A stretch of DNA of 64,000 bases, taken from NCBI RefSeq assembly GCF_023923205.1, contig NZ_CP099490.1, positions 2,356,001-2,420,000 of the forward strand, read 5' to 3'. The notes below the pieces were generated by a model that saw nothing but the letters and a program-made list of their open reading frames with translations, made no database searches and had not been told where the DNA came from. The position numbers were made by a program, and so were the translations under genes. Source of the DNA: Ornithinimicrobium cryptoxanthini. Lineage in GTDB: Bacteria > Actinomycetota > Actinomycetes > Actinomycetales > Dermatophilaceae. Positions 38,176-47,047 of this stretch are shown in pieces. The number at the start of each line of letters is the position of its first letter. Position 1 is the first letter of the stretch.

Positions 38176-39501
38176 TCATCCGGCGAGTCGGATGGGGTTG
38201 ACGAGGTCGGCATAGACCAGCAGGAGGGTCATGCCGATCAGGGCGATAGCAACGGTGTAGGCGACCGGCAGCGCCTTGGCGATGTCGACCGGGTGTGGTT
38301 CGGGGCGGCCGCGCACACGGGCCCAGCCCTTCTTGACGCCCTCCCACAGGGCGCCCGCGATGTGGCCACCGTCCAGCGGCAGCAGCGGCACCATGTTGAA
38401 GACGAAGAGGGCGATGTTGAGCGAGGCCAGCAGCGAGAGCAGCATCGCGGCCTTGCCCTCGATCGAGTCGGTCAGTGCCCCGAGCGAGCCGTCGGTCACC
38501 TCGCCGGCGACCCGGCCGACGCCGACCACCGACATCGGGCCCTCGGCGTCACGCTCCTGGTCCCCAAAGGCGGCCTGATAGACGCCGACCAGCTTCTCGG
38601 GCAGCTTTAGGAAGATCCGCGCCGTGTCGACCACCGCACCACCGACGAAGGCCGGGGCCTCGGAGATCGGCTGCGCGACATACTCGATCGAGCCGCTGGC
38701 GCCGAAGTAGCGGCGCGGCTCCATGACCGGCTCGCCCGCGGCGTCCAGCGCGAAGGTGCCGTCCGCGGTGTAGACCGGCCGCTCCCGCTCGACGAGCGTG
38801 GCCGGCAGCTCGAGCATCTGCCCGTCGCGGTTGACCACGAAGGTGGCCTGCTCGGGGCTGTTCTGGATCGCGTATGACGCCTCGCTCCAGCTGGCCACCG
38901 GGACGCCATTGACCTGCTCGATCACGTCGCCCTCCTGCAAACCTGCGAGCAGCGCCGGGGAGGCGGGCTGACCGGCGCAGTCGGTCACCGTGACGTCGGT
39001 CGGCGCGCACTCGGACACCATCGAGATGCGCGCGGTGCCCTGCGGCAGGCCGAGGAGGACCAGGATGCCGGTGAGCAGCACGGTGGCGATCGCCAGGTTC
39101 ATCAGCGGTCCGCCGAACATCACGATGATGCGCTGCCAGACCGGCAGTTTGTAGAACACGCGGTCCTCGTCACCGGGGCCGATCTCCTCCATCGACTCGG
39201 CACGGGCCTGGTCGGCCATCTGGCTCCAGCGACCGGTCGAGGACGCACGCAGGCGGCCCCCGTCCTTCGGGCGTGGGGGGAACATGCCGATCATCCGGAC
39301 ATAGCCGCCGAGTGGGATGGCCTTGACGCCATACTCCGTCTCGCCGCGGCGCCGGGACCAGATCGTGGGGCCGAAGCCGACCATGTACTGGGTGACCTTG
39401 ACGCGGAACTTCTTGGCGGGGACCAGGTGACCGATCTCGTGGAGCGCGATCGACAGCGCCACGCCGAAAGCCATGATGAGCACCCCGAGGAGGTACATCA
39501 T
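38176..39501 (-). CDS. rseP: Site-2 intramembrane metalloprotease (RseP/Rip1 family)
   Basis: A 441-residue membrane protease that cleaves anti-sigma factors and other substrates inside the membrane. The zinc site HEIGH is at residues 21-25 in the first transmembrane helix, with [14 protein letters not shown] nearby. A PDZ domain ([21 protein letters not shown]) lies around 205-245, and the third metal ligand is in [18 protein letters not shown] near 395. A membrane helix closes the protein. The start ATG overlaps the dxr stop (ATGA). It corresponds to mycobacterial Rip1 by context with dxr and ispG. Confidence 0.95.
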   Translation of the reverse strand: MMYLLGVLIMAFGVALSIALHEIGHLVPAKKFRVKVTQYMVGFGPTIWSRRRGETEYGVKAIPLGGYVRMIGMFPPRPKDGGRLRASSTGRWSQMADQARAESMEEIGPGDEDRVFYKLPVWQRIIVMFGGPLMNLAIATVLLTGILVLLGLPQGTARISMVSECAPTDVTVTDCAGQPASPALLAGLQEGDVIEQVNGVPVASWSEASYAIQNSPEQATFVVNRDGQMLELPATLVERERPVYTADGTFALDAAGEPVMEPRRYFGASGSIEYVAQPISEAPAFVGGAVVDTARIFLKLPEKLVGVYQAAFGDQERDAEGPMSVVGVGRVAGEVTDGSLGALTDSIEGKAAMLLSLLASLNIALFVFNMVPLLPLDGGHIAGALWEGVKKGWARVRGRPEPHPVDIAKALPVAYTVAIALIGMTLLLVYADLVNPIRLAG

Positions 39502-40760
39502 GGGTGGCTCACTTCCTGTGACGTCTGGCCGATCTGCAGTAATGTTGAACACCTGGCGAGTGCCTGCTGCCTGGCCTGCTGGTCTGCGGCCAACACGTCC
39601 TCAACAGACAGTGCAGCGGAATAGTTCCCCTGCGGGTCAGATTCTACGCCCGCAGCGCCCCCCGACCGCTGCCTGAAGTCGTCCACCACCTGCTGCACGG
39701 TGTCGACGATGTCCAGGAAGCCGATCGTCCCGTCGTGGAAGGCGTCGACGCACACCTCGTTGGCCGCGTTGTAGACGGCCGGCATGATGCCTCCCGCCTC
39801 ACCCACCTGGCGGGCGAGCCGCACGGCCGGGAACGCGTCGTCGTCGAGCGGATGGAACTCCCAGGCGCTGGCGGTGCTCCAGTCGCAGGGCTCGTCGACA
39901 TCGGCCAGCCGATCGGGCCAGGAGAGGCCCAGCGCGATCGGGACCAGCATCCGTGGCGGTCCGGCCTGGGCGATCGTCGAGCCGTCGTGGAACTCGACCA
40001 TCGAGTGGATCTGCTGCTGCGGGTGCACCACGACGTCGATGTCACTGAACGGTATGTCGAAGAGCAGGTGGGCCTCGATCACCTCCAGCCCCTTGTTGAC
40101 CAGGGTCGCGGAGTTGGTGGTCACAACCCGTCCCATCGCGAAGTTGGGGTGCTTCAGGGCCTGCTCGGGGGTCACCTCCCCCAGCTGCGTGCGGGTGCGC
40201 CCCCGGAACGGACCACCGCTGGCGGTGAGCACCAGCCGGCGCACCTCCTGGGCTCTGCCGGCCCGCAGGCACTGGGCGATAGCGCTGTGCTCGGAGTCGA
40301 CCGGCACGATCTGACCGTCGGCCGCCGCGGACGTGACCACCGAGCCACCCACGATGAGCGACTCCTTGTTGGCCAGCGCCAGGGTGCTCCCCGCTGCGAG
40401 CGCCGCCAGGGTCGGACGCAGGCCGATGCTCCCGGTGATGCCGTTGAGCACGATGTCGGCACCGTTGCCCGCCACCTCGCTGGCAGCCTCCGGACCGACG
40501 AGCAGCTCGGGGCGGCGTCCACCGGGGCCGGCCAAGTCCTCCAGCGCGGCACGCACCGCGTCCGCGGCATCCTCGCGGGCGACGGCCACCTGCTCCACGC
40601 CCAACGTGAACGCCTGCCGGGCGAGCTGCTGGGGGTCGGAGCCGGCAGCGCTGATCGCCCGGACCGTGAAGACCTCCGGGTTGGCCAGGATGATCTGCTC
40701 GGCCTGGGTGCCGATCGAACCGGTCGAGCCGAGCAGGGTCAGCGTGCGAGGTGGTGTCAC
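39498..40760 (-). CDS. dxr: 1-deoxy-D-xylulose 5-phosphate reductoisomerase
   Basis: A 420-residue NADPH enzyme catalysing the second MEP pathway step. The NADPH-binding LLGSTGSIGTQAEQII is at residues 8-24. LALANKESLIVGG and VPVDSEHSAIAQCL contain the metal- and substrate-binding acids, and ASGGPFRGR is the flexible loop. The C-terminal AYNAANEVCVDAF is diagnostic. It is preceded by, and overlaps by four bases, the 260-residue gene at 40757-41539, so the ESX-like trio may be co-transcribed with dxr-rseP-ispG. Confidence 0.96.
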   Translation of the reverse strand: MTPPRTLTLLGSTGSIGTQAEQIILANPEVFTVRAISAAGSDPQQLARQAFTLGVEQVAVAREDAADAVRAALEDLAGPGGRRPELLVGPEAASEVAGNGADIVLNGITGSIGLRPTLAALAAGSTLALANKESLIVGGSVVTSAAADGQIVPVDSEHSAIAQCLRAGRAQEVRRLVLTASGGPFRGRTRTQLGEVTPEQALKHPNFAMGRVVTTNSATLVNKGLEVIEAHLLFDIPFSDIDVVVHPQQQIHSMVEFHDGSTIAQAGPPRMLVPIALGLSWPDRLADVDEPCDWSTASAWEFHPLDDDAFPAVRLARQVGEAGGIMPAVYNAANEVCVDAFHDGTIGFLDIVDTVQQVVDDFRQRSGGAAGVESDPQGNYSAALSVEDVLAADQQARQQALARCSTLLQIGQTSQEVSHP

Positions 40761-41539
40761 TCCCCCATTGTCGCCGACTCCTCCGACAGTGCTGCCTCGG
40801 TCTGCTGCAGCAGCTCGGTGATCATCTCGCGCAGCGCAGTCGGGCGATAGGCCTGCGAGTCCTCGCTGACGAAGGTCCCGCCGGGCCCGAGCGCGACCAT
40901 CCGAGAACGCACACCGTCCGGGAGCAGTGCGGCTGCCTCCACCAGGACCGTGGGGTGGCCGAGGTCGGCGAGGAGCTCACTGACCGCTCCCTCTCCGGTG
41001 CCGAGCACGCGCACCGGCCCGGTCCCGGGCTCGGCGTCGGGCGGGACGATGAAGTCGGCCACGGCCCGCTCCCAGTGCTCGCGCTCGATCGTGAGCAGGC
41101 TGTGCATGCCGTGGTCGGTCACGTCCTCCAGCACCGCGATTCCCGGGTGGAGGTGCAGATATCTCGTGGCCACTGAGGGATCGGCAGCACCGCCCGGGTA
41201 GGGGCCGAGCACCCGTTGCAGCGCCAGCACACAGGGCGCGAGCGACCGCAGGCACAGCGTCAGTCCCAGGGGCTCGCTCGCGACCCACGCCGCCGCGTCC
41301 GCCAGCTCCGACGGGTAGGGGCGACTGCCCTCAGGAGGCTCCGGTGTCACCAGCCCGCGGGCCATCAGGGAGCGGGTGGCCACCGACAGCGCCAGGTCGC
41401 GCTGGTCGGTGTCGGCAGGGAGCTCGATGCGGGGCGGCACTACGCCGAGATCACCATGCGTCAGCACGAGCAGCTCCTCCTCCGTCACGGTCAGCGCCGG
41501 TCGCAACGGGATCGCGGCCCGGGACTCCGCTGCGGCCAT
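40757..41539 (-). CDS. EspG-like protein (possible ESX secretion chaperone)
   Basis: A 260-residue soluble protein without signal or membrane segment. It starts with a beta/alpha segment (LTVTEEELLVLTHGDLGVVPPRIEL) and a helical stretch with ATRSLMARGLVTPEP. WERAVADFIVPP follows, and a C-terminal helix contains REMITELLQQTEAAL. The order of these elements resembles EspG-type chaperones of actinobacterial ESX systems, where an 'RGLV' helix follows the first strand pair. This is a weak, pattern-level match. Support comes from context: its start overlaps by one base the stop of a WXG-containing protein, which overlaps a second WXG100-sized protein. Treat the assignment as tentative. Confidence 0.5.
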   Translation of the reverse strand: MAAAESRAAIPLRPALTVTEEELLVLTHGDLGVVPPRIELPADTDQRDLALSVATRSLMARGLVTPEPPEGSRPYPSELADAAAWVASEPLGLTLCLRSLAPCVLALQRVLGPYPGGAADPSVATRYLHLHPGIAVLEDVTDHGMHSLLTIEREHWERAVADFIVPPDAEPGTGPVRVLGTGEGAVSELLADLGHPTVLVEAAALLPDGVRSRMVALGPGGTFVSEDSQAYRPTALREMITELLQQTEAALSEESATMGE

Positions 41540-42804
41540 CAGAAGAGCTTCCGCAGCGCCGGGAGCACGATCGGCACCGTCAGCAGACTCGGCGGCGGGA
41601 CCACCGGCAGCCGCAGACCGGGACCGATCGGCACGTCGGGCAGCCGCAGCGGCACCTCGATGTCCGGCACGAACCGCCTCAGGTCATCGAGGTCGGGCAG
41701 GTCGGGCAGATCCGGCACCAGCCCGTCGCCGATTGGCACCAGCGGGCCAAGCGGCCCCCACGGGAGGCCAGGTCGTGGCCGGAGCATCTCGTGCGCCACC
41801 TTCTTGACCGTCTCCCGGTTCTGCCAGACATACCGACCCACTTTCGCGATCTGCTGGCGGTTGTCATAGATCGCGTTGCCACCCTTGACCAGGTAGTACG
41901 CGCCGACGGTGATGCCACCGGCGCCAGCGACGACAGGGTGGGGCATGATCATGGCCACACTCCCGGGGATCGCGAGTCCCGCGCTGACGCGGACCATGCC
42001 ACCGCGCCACCCGGTGTAGCCGCCGCCATCGACCAGGTCGGGCCACGCGTCGCTGACCACGACGATGGGCACCAGCAATCGCCCCAACGGTCCGGCCAGC
42101 AGAGCGATCGCCGGTGGCTTCATCACGGCCTTGAGCAGCCGGGCGACCTTGATGTCGAGCATCTGCCGCACGAAGGGCGAGACCTCGCGGGCCGCCTTGG
42201 CCGTGGTCAGCAGCAGCCGGGTGGCCACGACCACGAGGCTGCCGCCCCGCCAGACGGGGAGCACCTCGCGGCCAGCGGTGACGAGGTCAGAAAGGTCGTC
42301 CCAGGACTGCCCGACCCACGAGTCCTGGAGGAGGTCCTCGACCACCCGGCGGCCCCGCTCGAGGCCGCCTTCAGCCTCGTCGATCTCGTCCTGCGCCCGT
42401 TGGATCAGGCTCTCCAACACCATGACCCGGTCGCGGACCGCCTCGGCCTCAACCGGCTCGGTGATGGTCGTCAGCAGGTCGATCTGTCGCCTGCGCGCTG
42501 CCTGCGCCTCGTCGCGGGCACGTTGAGCGGCGCGGACGACCGTCTGCGCCTGGGCCCCCTGCTCGGCCAGGGTGTCCAGGGACCGGGCCAAGCCACCCAG
42601 TGGCCCGCACCGGGCCAGCACCGCGCCCTGCACCCGCCCACTCGCAGCCCGTTGGCCGAGCGCAGCGACCCCCTGCCAGCCCCCGGCCGTCGAGACGTCC
42701 GAGCGTGCCAACCGAGCAGCCAGCTCCTCCAGGTCGCGCTGCGCGACCACCAGTGACCGAGCCGCCACCCGCAGGTCGTCCGGACGCACCGCCAGCGCAG
42801 TCAC
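41539..42804 (-). CDS. Coiled-coil/membrane protein with WXG100-like N-terminus
   Basis: A 421-residue protein of unknown function. Residues 1-85 form a helical hairpin with GGWQGVAALGQRA at the turn, a WxG-type motif. Residues about 86-160 are charged and coiled-coil-like. Then come three hydrophobic stretches (about 187-203, 228-252, 268-300), the last Gly-rich with VAGAGGITVGAYYLV. The C-terminal 90 residues are Pro/Leu/Asp-rich with PDLPDLPDLDDL. The layout (WXG head, coil, Gly-rich hydrophobic part) recalls type VII secretion substrates. No nuclease, ADP-ribosyltransferase or other toxin domain is recognisable. Overlaps both neighbours (4 bases and 1 base). Confidence 0.6.
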   Translation of the reverse strand: MTALAVRPDDLRVAARSLVVAQRDLEELAARLARSDVSTAGGWQGVAALGQRAASGRVQGAVLARCGPLGGLARSLDTLAEQGAQAQTVVRAAQRARDEAQAARRRQIDLLTTITEPVEAEAVRDRVMVLESLIQRAQDEIDEAEGGLERGRRVVEDLLQDSWVGQSWDDLSDLVTAGREVLPVWRGGSLVVVATRLLLTTAKAAREVSPFVRQMLDIKVARLLKAVMKPPAIALLAGPLGRLLVPIVVVSDAWPDLVDGGGYTGWRGGMVRVSAGLAIPGSVAMIMPHPVVAGAGGITVGAYYLVKGGNAIYDNRQQIAKVGRYVWQNRETVKKVAHEMLRPRPGLPWGPLGPLVPIGDGLVPDLPDLPDLDDLRRFVPDIEVPLRLPDVPIGPGLRLPVVPPPSLLTVPIVLPALRKLF

Positions 42805-43106
42805 GGCAGCACCCTGGGCGCGAATCGTCCCCGGGTCTGCAGCTCCACCAGGCCATAGGCCAACCCGGCCGCCTCAGTCGCGCGGGACAGGGCAAGGCTC
42901 GCCTCGGCATACCCCTCGAGACCCCTGGCCCAGTGCCTGGCCGCCACGGTGGCGCTCGAGGCGAGCCCCGCCGAACCCCCTGCCCCCGCGGCCACCTGCA
43001 GTCCGCCGGCGATCCGGTCCGCACTCGCCCGCACCTGCTCGGCCACCGACCACAGCGTGCTCGCGGCGGCCTCGATCGCCTGCGCCTCGACCTCGATCCT
43101 GCGCAT
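42801..43106 (-). CDS. WXG100-sized helical protein
   Basis: A 101-residue protein predicted as two long helices (about 5-45 and 55-88) separated by a Gly/Ala/Ser-rich turn (GAGGSAGLAS). This is the size and shape of WXG100/ESAT-6-like proteins, although the Trp-x-Gly itself is absent at the turn. The ATG at 43106 follows GGGAGGGGCG, a strong ribosome-binding site. Its stop overlaps the next gene (ATGA). It is likely the first gene of an operon with the WXG-headed protein and the EspG-like protein and may form a heterodimer with the former. Confidence 0.6.
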   Translation of the reverse strand: MRRIEVEAQAIEAAASTLWSVAEQVRASADRIAGGLQVAAGAGGSAGLASSATVAARHWARGLEGYAEASLALSRATEAAGLAYGLVELQTRGRFAPRVLP

Positions 43107-43256
43107 CGCCCCTCCCTCTCCCTGGAGACCCGTGCCACTCCCCTCGCGGCTCCTCACACGTTAGGAGAATCCGCGACGGCGTGGGCGCGTTGTCCACAGC
43201 CCCTGATGAGACGGCCTCGAGCCGGAATGGGTCGTGCGACGGTCTAGCGACCGCGG

Positions 43257-44534
43257 TCAGCCACACTTCGGCAGCGGCGGAAGCTCCTGCGTCGTTGCCA
43301 GGGCACTCGGACCGGGATAGCCGGAGTTGAGATCCGCTGCGTCGTAGCGGACTTCTAACGCCGACGGATAGACCGTGAACTCGCCGCGTGGCCCATCTTG
43401 AGGAAGCTGCGTGTAACTCATCGACCTCAGGTCGAGGACATAGGTGAACTGGTCCTCATCGGTGCCTAGCCGGAAGGCCAGCAGCTCGTCGCTGAATGTG
43501 ACAGCGTCCAGCCAGGTGACGAGTTGACCATCAGGCGCGACGCCGTCCACCAGATGCATTGACTCACTCGTGTCTGCTCTCCAAAGCCAGAGCGACCACC
43601 TATTGTCTGCCCACGCCATCCCGGCGTCCGAGACGTGCAGTATGTGAGCAAATGAAGAGTCCCGGAACTCAGTCGGCAGCACCACAGGCTCAGAATCCGA
43701 CATTGGCACGACGGTCCACGTCACGACGTCGGACGCCGGAGTCATAGCGGGGAGGACGACCGAACCGCCAACACGTTCGACGGGCGAGAAGGGACCTCGG
43801 TCTATAACCGTGGATTCATCCGTCTCTACGTCATAGACCACGAGCGAACGCGAGAAAGGGTCCTCACTGGTTGGATCGAACTCAACCCAGGCAACTTGCC
43901 CGCCGTGAACTGCAACGTCAGGCAGAGGAGCGACACCAGCAGTGCCATCGGGATAGTCGCCCTCCGGGGAGTTGCCGATGAGCAGCGGCTCGCCGCCCAT
44001 CGTCGTGTCCCACACATAGATCGACCACGGGCTGAGGAACACCTCGTAACTCCAGGTCACGGAGTAGGCCAGGTATCTTCCGTCGTAGTCAGAGTTGAGG
44101 ATCTGAGCCTCAGGTTTGTCGGTGAACTCTTGAACTACTTCGACCTCACCTTCGGGATCAGTCCACTCCAGACGCGGCGCTGCTGTCGAGACGAAACTGG
44201 CAACCGAGCCGTCTTTCGCTGCAAGCGCGAGGTAGGTGGCTGGCTGCTTTGGTCCCGGGACTGGTCCGGGAAGCAGCGCCTCTTGCCAGGACTGGGGCAT
44301 ATCGACCAGGCACGCAGCAGTCGTCGCATCGACTGTTGAGGTTGCGGGAGGTGGAGCGACTGCTGACTGAGTCGGCGCCTCTCCGGGTGTCACGTCTGTC
44401 TCTTGCACAGCGGTTCGAGTGCTGCTGGACTCCGCCGCGGGCTCCAGGCTGGACGGCGGCGACGGTGAGCAACCAGCGGTGGGCACCAAGATGGCAGCGG
44501 CCAATGCCACCACCCTAGATCGCTTACCAGACAT
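43257..44534 (-). CDS. Lipoprotein with beta-propeller-like repeats, unknown function
   Basis: A 425-residue exported lipoprotein: signal RVVALAAAILVPTAGC with lipidated Cys22, a Ser/Thr/Pro/Ala linker to about 75, then about 350 residues rich in beta strands. These carry recurring patterns such as LAYSVTWSYEVFL, VAWVEFD, VVTWTVVPM, MAWADNRWSLWLW and LLAFRLG, which suggest a six- or seven-blade propeller of the kind found in TolB-like proteins. The ATG at 44534 is inside the end of the upstream frameshifted secreted-protein gene (11-base overlap); a GTG at 44546 is an alternative. Codon use looks less GC-biased than in the core genes. Confidence 0.7.
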   Translation of the reverse strand: MSGKRSRVVALAAAILVPTAGCSPSPPSSLEPAAESSSTRTAVQETDVTPGEAPTQSAVAPPPATSTVDATTAACLVDMPQSWQEALLPGPVPGPKQPATYLALAAKDGSVASFVSTAAPRLEWTDPEGEVEVVQEFTDKPEAQILNSDYDGRYLAYSVTWSYEVFLSPWSIYVWDTTMGGEPLLIGNSPEGDYPDGTAGVAPLPDVAVHGGQVAWVEFDPTSEDPFSRSLVVYDVETDESTVIDRGPFSPVERVGGSVVLPAMTPASDVVTWTVVPMSDSEPVVLPTEFRDSSFAHILHVSDAGMAWADNRWSLWLWRADTSESMHLVDGVAPDGQLVTWLDAVTFSDELLAFRLGTDEDQFTYVLDLRSMSYTQLPQDGPRGEFTVYPSALEVRYDAADLNSGYPGPSALATTQELPPLPKCG

Positions 44535-45172
44535 AGCCACGTGCACCCATCACAACCATCATGCTGTTGGACGAGTAGGTGCCGTACTTCGCCACATAAT
44601 TGAAGGAGACGCCGACCCCACCGGACGCGGGGTCCACGTAGTAGGTATTAGAACCGTAGTTGCTGTAGCCACGAAAGGCGACCATTGAAAGATTGTCGAA
44701 TTCGGGTACCCTGGCAGTCGATAACTAGACCCGGCTGTCATGTATAGGTTGCCCGCGAGGCCGTCTGGGCAGTTGTTCAGCACCCCCAAATCGCCACTTG
44801 AGCTCATGGATGCTATGTCCGGGTTGAGCGCGACAGATGCTTGGAAGTTCTCCCGAGCGATGCGAATCTGGCTCTCGTCGCCTGATTCAACCGCTTCCTT
44901 GACGGCCATGAGTGCCTGATAGTCGGCAGTTGCCTGCGCATCTGCCCGTCGAGCTTCCGCTTCTTGCTGGGGGGTGGCAGGGTCACCCAGCATCACAGGG
45001 GAGCGCTCCAGGGAGCCATATTCCACTTCGTGTCTGTCGCCGCAGCGCTGGTCAATGGCGAGGTCAGCAGTGCCACTGCCAAGAATGCGGTGATGGGCCG
45101 TGTGAATGATCGGCCGAACCGCCACGTCCTTTCACACCCGGAGTGGTTCGGTGTCAGATGTCGTGCCACCAT
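44524..45172 (-). pseudogene. Secreted protein gene broken by two frameshifts
   Basis: From an ATG at 45172 with AAGGGGG just upstream, one frame encodes a signal peptide (RPITAFLAVALLTSPLTSAAA) and stops near 44994. A second frame continues with MLGDPATPQQEAEARRADAQ and a helical stretch, then GVLNNCPDGLAGNLYMTAGSS. A third frame gives a coherent C-terminus, EFDNLSMVAFRGYSNYG ... VVMGARGYVW, ending in TAA at 44524. The first shift probably lies at the four-G run 44998-45001, the second between about 44700 and 44723. Whether these are real mutations or sequencing errors cannot be told. The gene overlaps the downstream lipoprotein gene as in the two other pairs nearby. Confidence 0.65.
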
Positions 45173-45295
45173 GATCCCCCTTGTATGACATCACCTTTGA
45201 TGCCGTGTGAGCGGGAGGGTAGTCCGCCTCCGTCAGTCTGTCAACTGTCAGCCGAAGCCGCCAGGACCTGTCTGAAGAGGCAACTCCAAGACCGT

Positions 45296-45301
45296 TAGGG
45301 T
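45296..45301 (+). promoter_or_regulatory. Putative leaderless -10 box for LOG copy 1
   Basis: TAGGGT lies six bases before the ATG at 45308, with no ribosome-binding site. The same arrangement (TAAGGT, seven bases) precedes the LOG remnant at 49992. Confidence 0.4.
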
Positions 45302-45307
45302 CGTGGC

Positions 45308-46483
45308 ATGACCGACCCCGTCGAGCGGGAGCACTCGGAGCACGAGGTGCGCTATCACCGTCCCTTCCGTGCCGCGCTGCCCGGCTTGATCCACGAGGTC
45401 AGGGACCTGGACACCCTCGAGGCGCTCCTCACGACGGGGGCCGCGCTGCGCGGATCACGCCTGAAGGCACTGGACCTGACCCACGTCGAGGAGCAGCTGC
45501 TGGCACGAGAAGACCTCGAGGGGCTGATCGTGCTGGGCGGCGCGGTCCCGCCCGCGCTAGAGCAGCACCTGCGACGCTGTGGGGCGATCATTTTCCCAGC
45601 GGCGCCACATGCCCCCGTGCGGCCCTACCGTGGGTCGCTCTACACCGCGGACGAACTCTACGACGGCCTCGCTGAGCACGGTTATGAGCAGACGACCGAC
45701 GCGAAGGCCTATCGGTGGCTCCAGGATGCCACCGTGCGGCACGACGCCTACGTCACGGTCCTGCGCGCGATCCATGACGACGCCATGTCCGATGCCCTGG
45801 TCGACGTGGTTTCTGAGCGCAAAGTGGTCGGGGTGATGGGCGGGCACGCGCTGGCCCGCGGGTCGGCCGGGTTCCGCGACGCGGCACGCCTGGGGTTCAC
45901 GCTGGCAGAGGCGGGGTATGTCGTGGCCACAGGCGGTGGGCCCGGCGCGATGGAGGCGGCGAACCTGGGGGCCTGGTGCCGCAGTGCCGACCTCCTGGAA
46001 CCAGCCTTGGAGCAGCTGGTCACGGTGCCGCACTTCGATCAGGGCGTCGGCGCCTGGGCCCAGGTGGCCCTCGACGTGGTCCACGCCGCCTACGGCACCG
46101 ACCGGCCGCCGTCACCCCTACGCAGCCTCGGCATCCCGACCTGGCACTACGGTCACGAGCCACCCAACGTCTTCGGTGACCTGATCGCGAAGTTCTTCAG
46201 CAACGCTCTGCGCGAGGATCTGCTCCTGCACCACAGCACCTCCGGACTCGTGGTGCTGCCCGGCGCCGCCGGCACCGTGCAGGAGATCTTCCAGATGGCG
46301 ACCCGCCTCTACTACGAGGTGGACCACCGGGTCCCTCCCCTGGTGCTGGTCGACCGGAGGCACTGGACCGAGCACCTACCGGTCTTCCCCCTGCTGGAGG
46401 CGTTGGGCCGCGACCGAGCGATGGCTGCTCAGCTCCACCTCGTCGACACCGTCGAGGAAGCCGCATCACTGCTGATCGGGTGA
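45308..46483 (+). CDS. LOG-family nucleotide-binding protein, copy 1 (full length)
   Basis: A 391-residue Rossmann-fold protein of the LOG (LONELY GUY)/TIGR00730-related superfamily. GGGPGAMEAANLGA near residue 206 and LPGAAGTVQEIFQMA near 316 are the two LOG motifs with the catalytic Arg/Glu region. VVGVMGGHALARGSAGFRDAA is the first Rossmann strand-loop. The larger size and N-terminal GSRLKALDLTHVEEQLL domain place it with the long bacterial LOG relatives rather than the 180-residue cytokinin-activating enzymes. LOG enzymes release bases from nucleoside monophosphates; activity here is unproven. Copy 2 at 47526 and a remnant at 49992 are duplicates. Confidence 0.87.
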   Translation: MTDPVEREHSEHEVRYHRPFRAALPGLIHEVRDLDTLEALLTTGAALRGSRLKALDLTHVEEQLLAREDLEGLIVLGGAVPPALEQHLRRCGAIIFPAAPHAPVRPYRGSLYTADELYDGLAEHGYEQTTDAKAYRWLQDATVRHDAYVTVLRAIHDDAMSDALVDVVSERKVVGVMGGHALARGSAGFRDAARLGFTLAEAGYVVATGGGPGAMEAANLGAWCRSADLLEPALEQLVTVPHFDQGVGAWAQVALDVVHAAYGTDRPPSPLRSLGIPTWHYGHEPPNVFGDLIAKFFSNALREDLLLHHSTSGLVVLPGAAGTVQEIFQMATRLYYEVDHRVPPLVLVDRRHWTEHLPVFPLLEALGRDRAMAAQLHLVDTVEEAASLLIG

Positions 46484-46572
46484 TCCGGAAGCGCGCAGTC
46501 ACCACTCGATATCTTCGGGTTGTGGCCTCGGACAGGCGGGGTCATCGATGTAGGGCTGACCCTGCTGCGCCG
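46340..46572. repeat. 233-bp duplicated tract, copy A
   Basis: Identical to 48573-48805 except for two substitutions; the first 194 bp are perfectly identical. It spans the 3' end of LOG copy 1 and the 3' end of the convergent lipoprotein gene. The rest of the two LOG genes is clearly more diverged. Confidence 0.9.
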
Positions 46573-47047
46573 GCAGGTAGGCGTCCCACGCCTGGTCTGT
46601 GTGAAACTGGGCGATGTAGGTCTCTCGAGACGGTGGCGGCATGGGGTTGTGGCCATGCTCGACCAGACACTCATACGACTCCACCTGCAGGTCATAGAAC
46701 TTGCTGAGCTCCTCATCGCTCGCTGGTGCCGCCGACGGAAGCGGACCGAACTCCTGGTCGCACTCCTGACTGGCTTGCCGAAATTCGTCGTATTGGGCGC
46801 CATGAGCAGTCTTGACCGATCCATTCGGCATCAACTCGGAGGGAAATCCGGCTTCCGTCAGGCAGTCAGCAGTGAACTCCAGGTACTCGCGTCGATACTC
46901 GGCCTCAGCAGCCCTGTCCACCGGCGCACCCTCTGTCTCGCTATCAGCCGTGCTGCACCCACTGGCCACGAGAGTGCCGAGGAGCACCACAGCAAGACCC
47001 AGCGGCGCACTACGGAGCCGTGCAACTGCCGAAGGTGCCCAGCGCAT
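46499..47047 (-). CDS. Cys-rich lipoprotein, paralogue of the gene at 49284
   Basis: A 182-residue lipoprotein with signal GLAVVLLGTLVASGC (lipidated Cys31). The mature part has four further cysteines in the pattern ADCLTEAGF, SQECDQEFG, YECLVEHG and DPACPRPQ, the same order as in the lipoprotein at 49284-49946, so the two are paralogues. The segment SRETYIAQFHTDQAWDAYLPA is typical of an uncharacterised actinobacterial lipoprotein group. The ATG at 47047 is chosen for its GGAG six bases upstream; other in-frame ATGs lie upstream. It overlaps the preceding secreted-protein gene by 38 bases and converges with LOG copy 1 (15 bases between). Confidence 0.7.
   Translation of the reverse strand: MRWAPSAVARLRSAPLGLAVVLLGTLVASGCSTADSETEGAPVDRAAEAEYRREYLEFTADCLTEAGFPSELMPNGSVKTAHGAQYDEFRQASQECDQEFGPLPSAAPASDEELSKFYDLQVESYECLVEHGHNPMPPPSRETYIAQFHTDQAWDAYLPAQQGQPYIDDPACPRPQPEDIEW

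Noticed and set aside
45308..46483. Cytokinin biosynthesis by the LOG proteins
   Set aside because: The proteins are about twice the size of cytokinin-activating LOG and there is no isopentenyltransferase or other cytokinin gene nearby.
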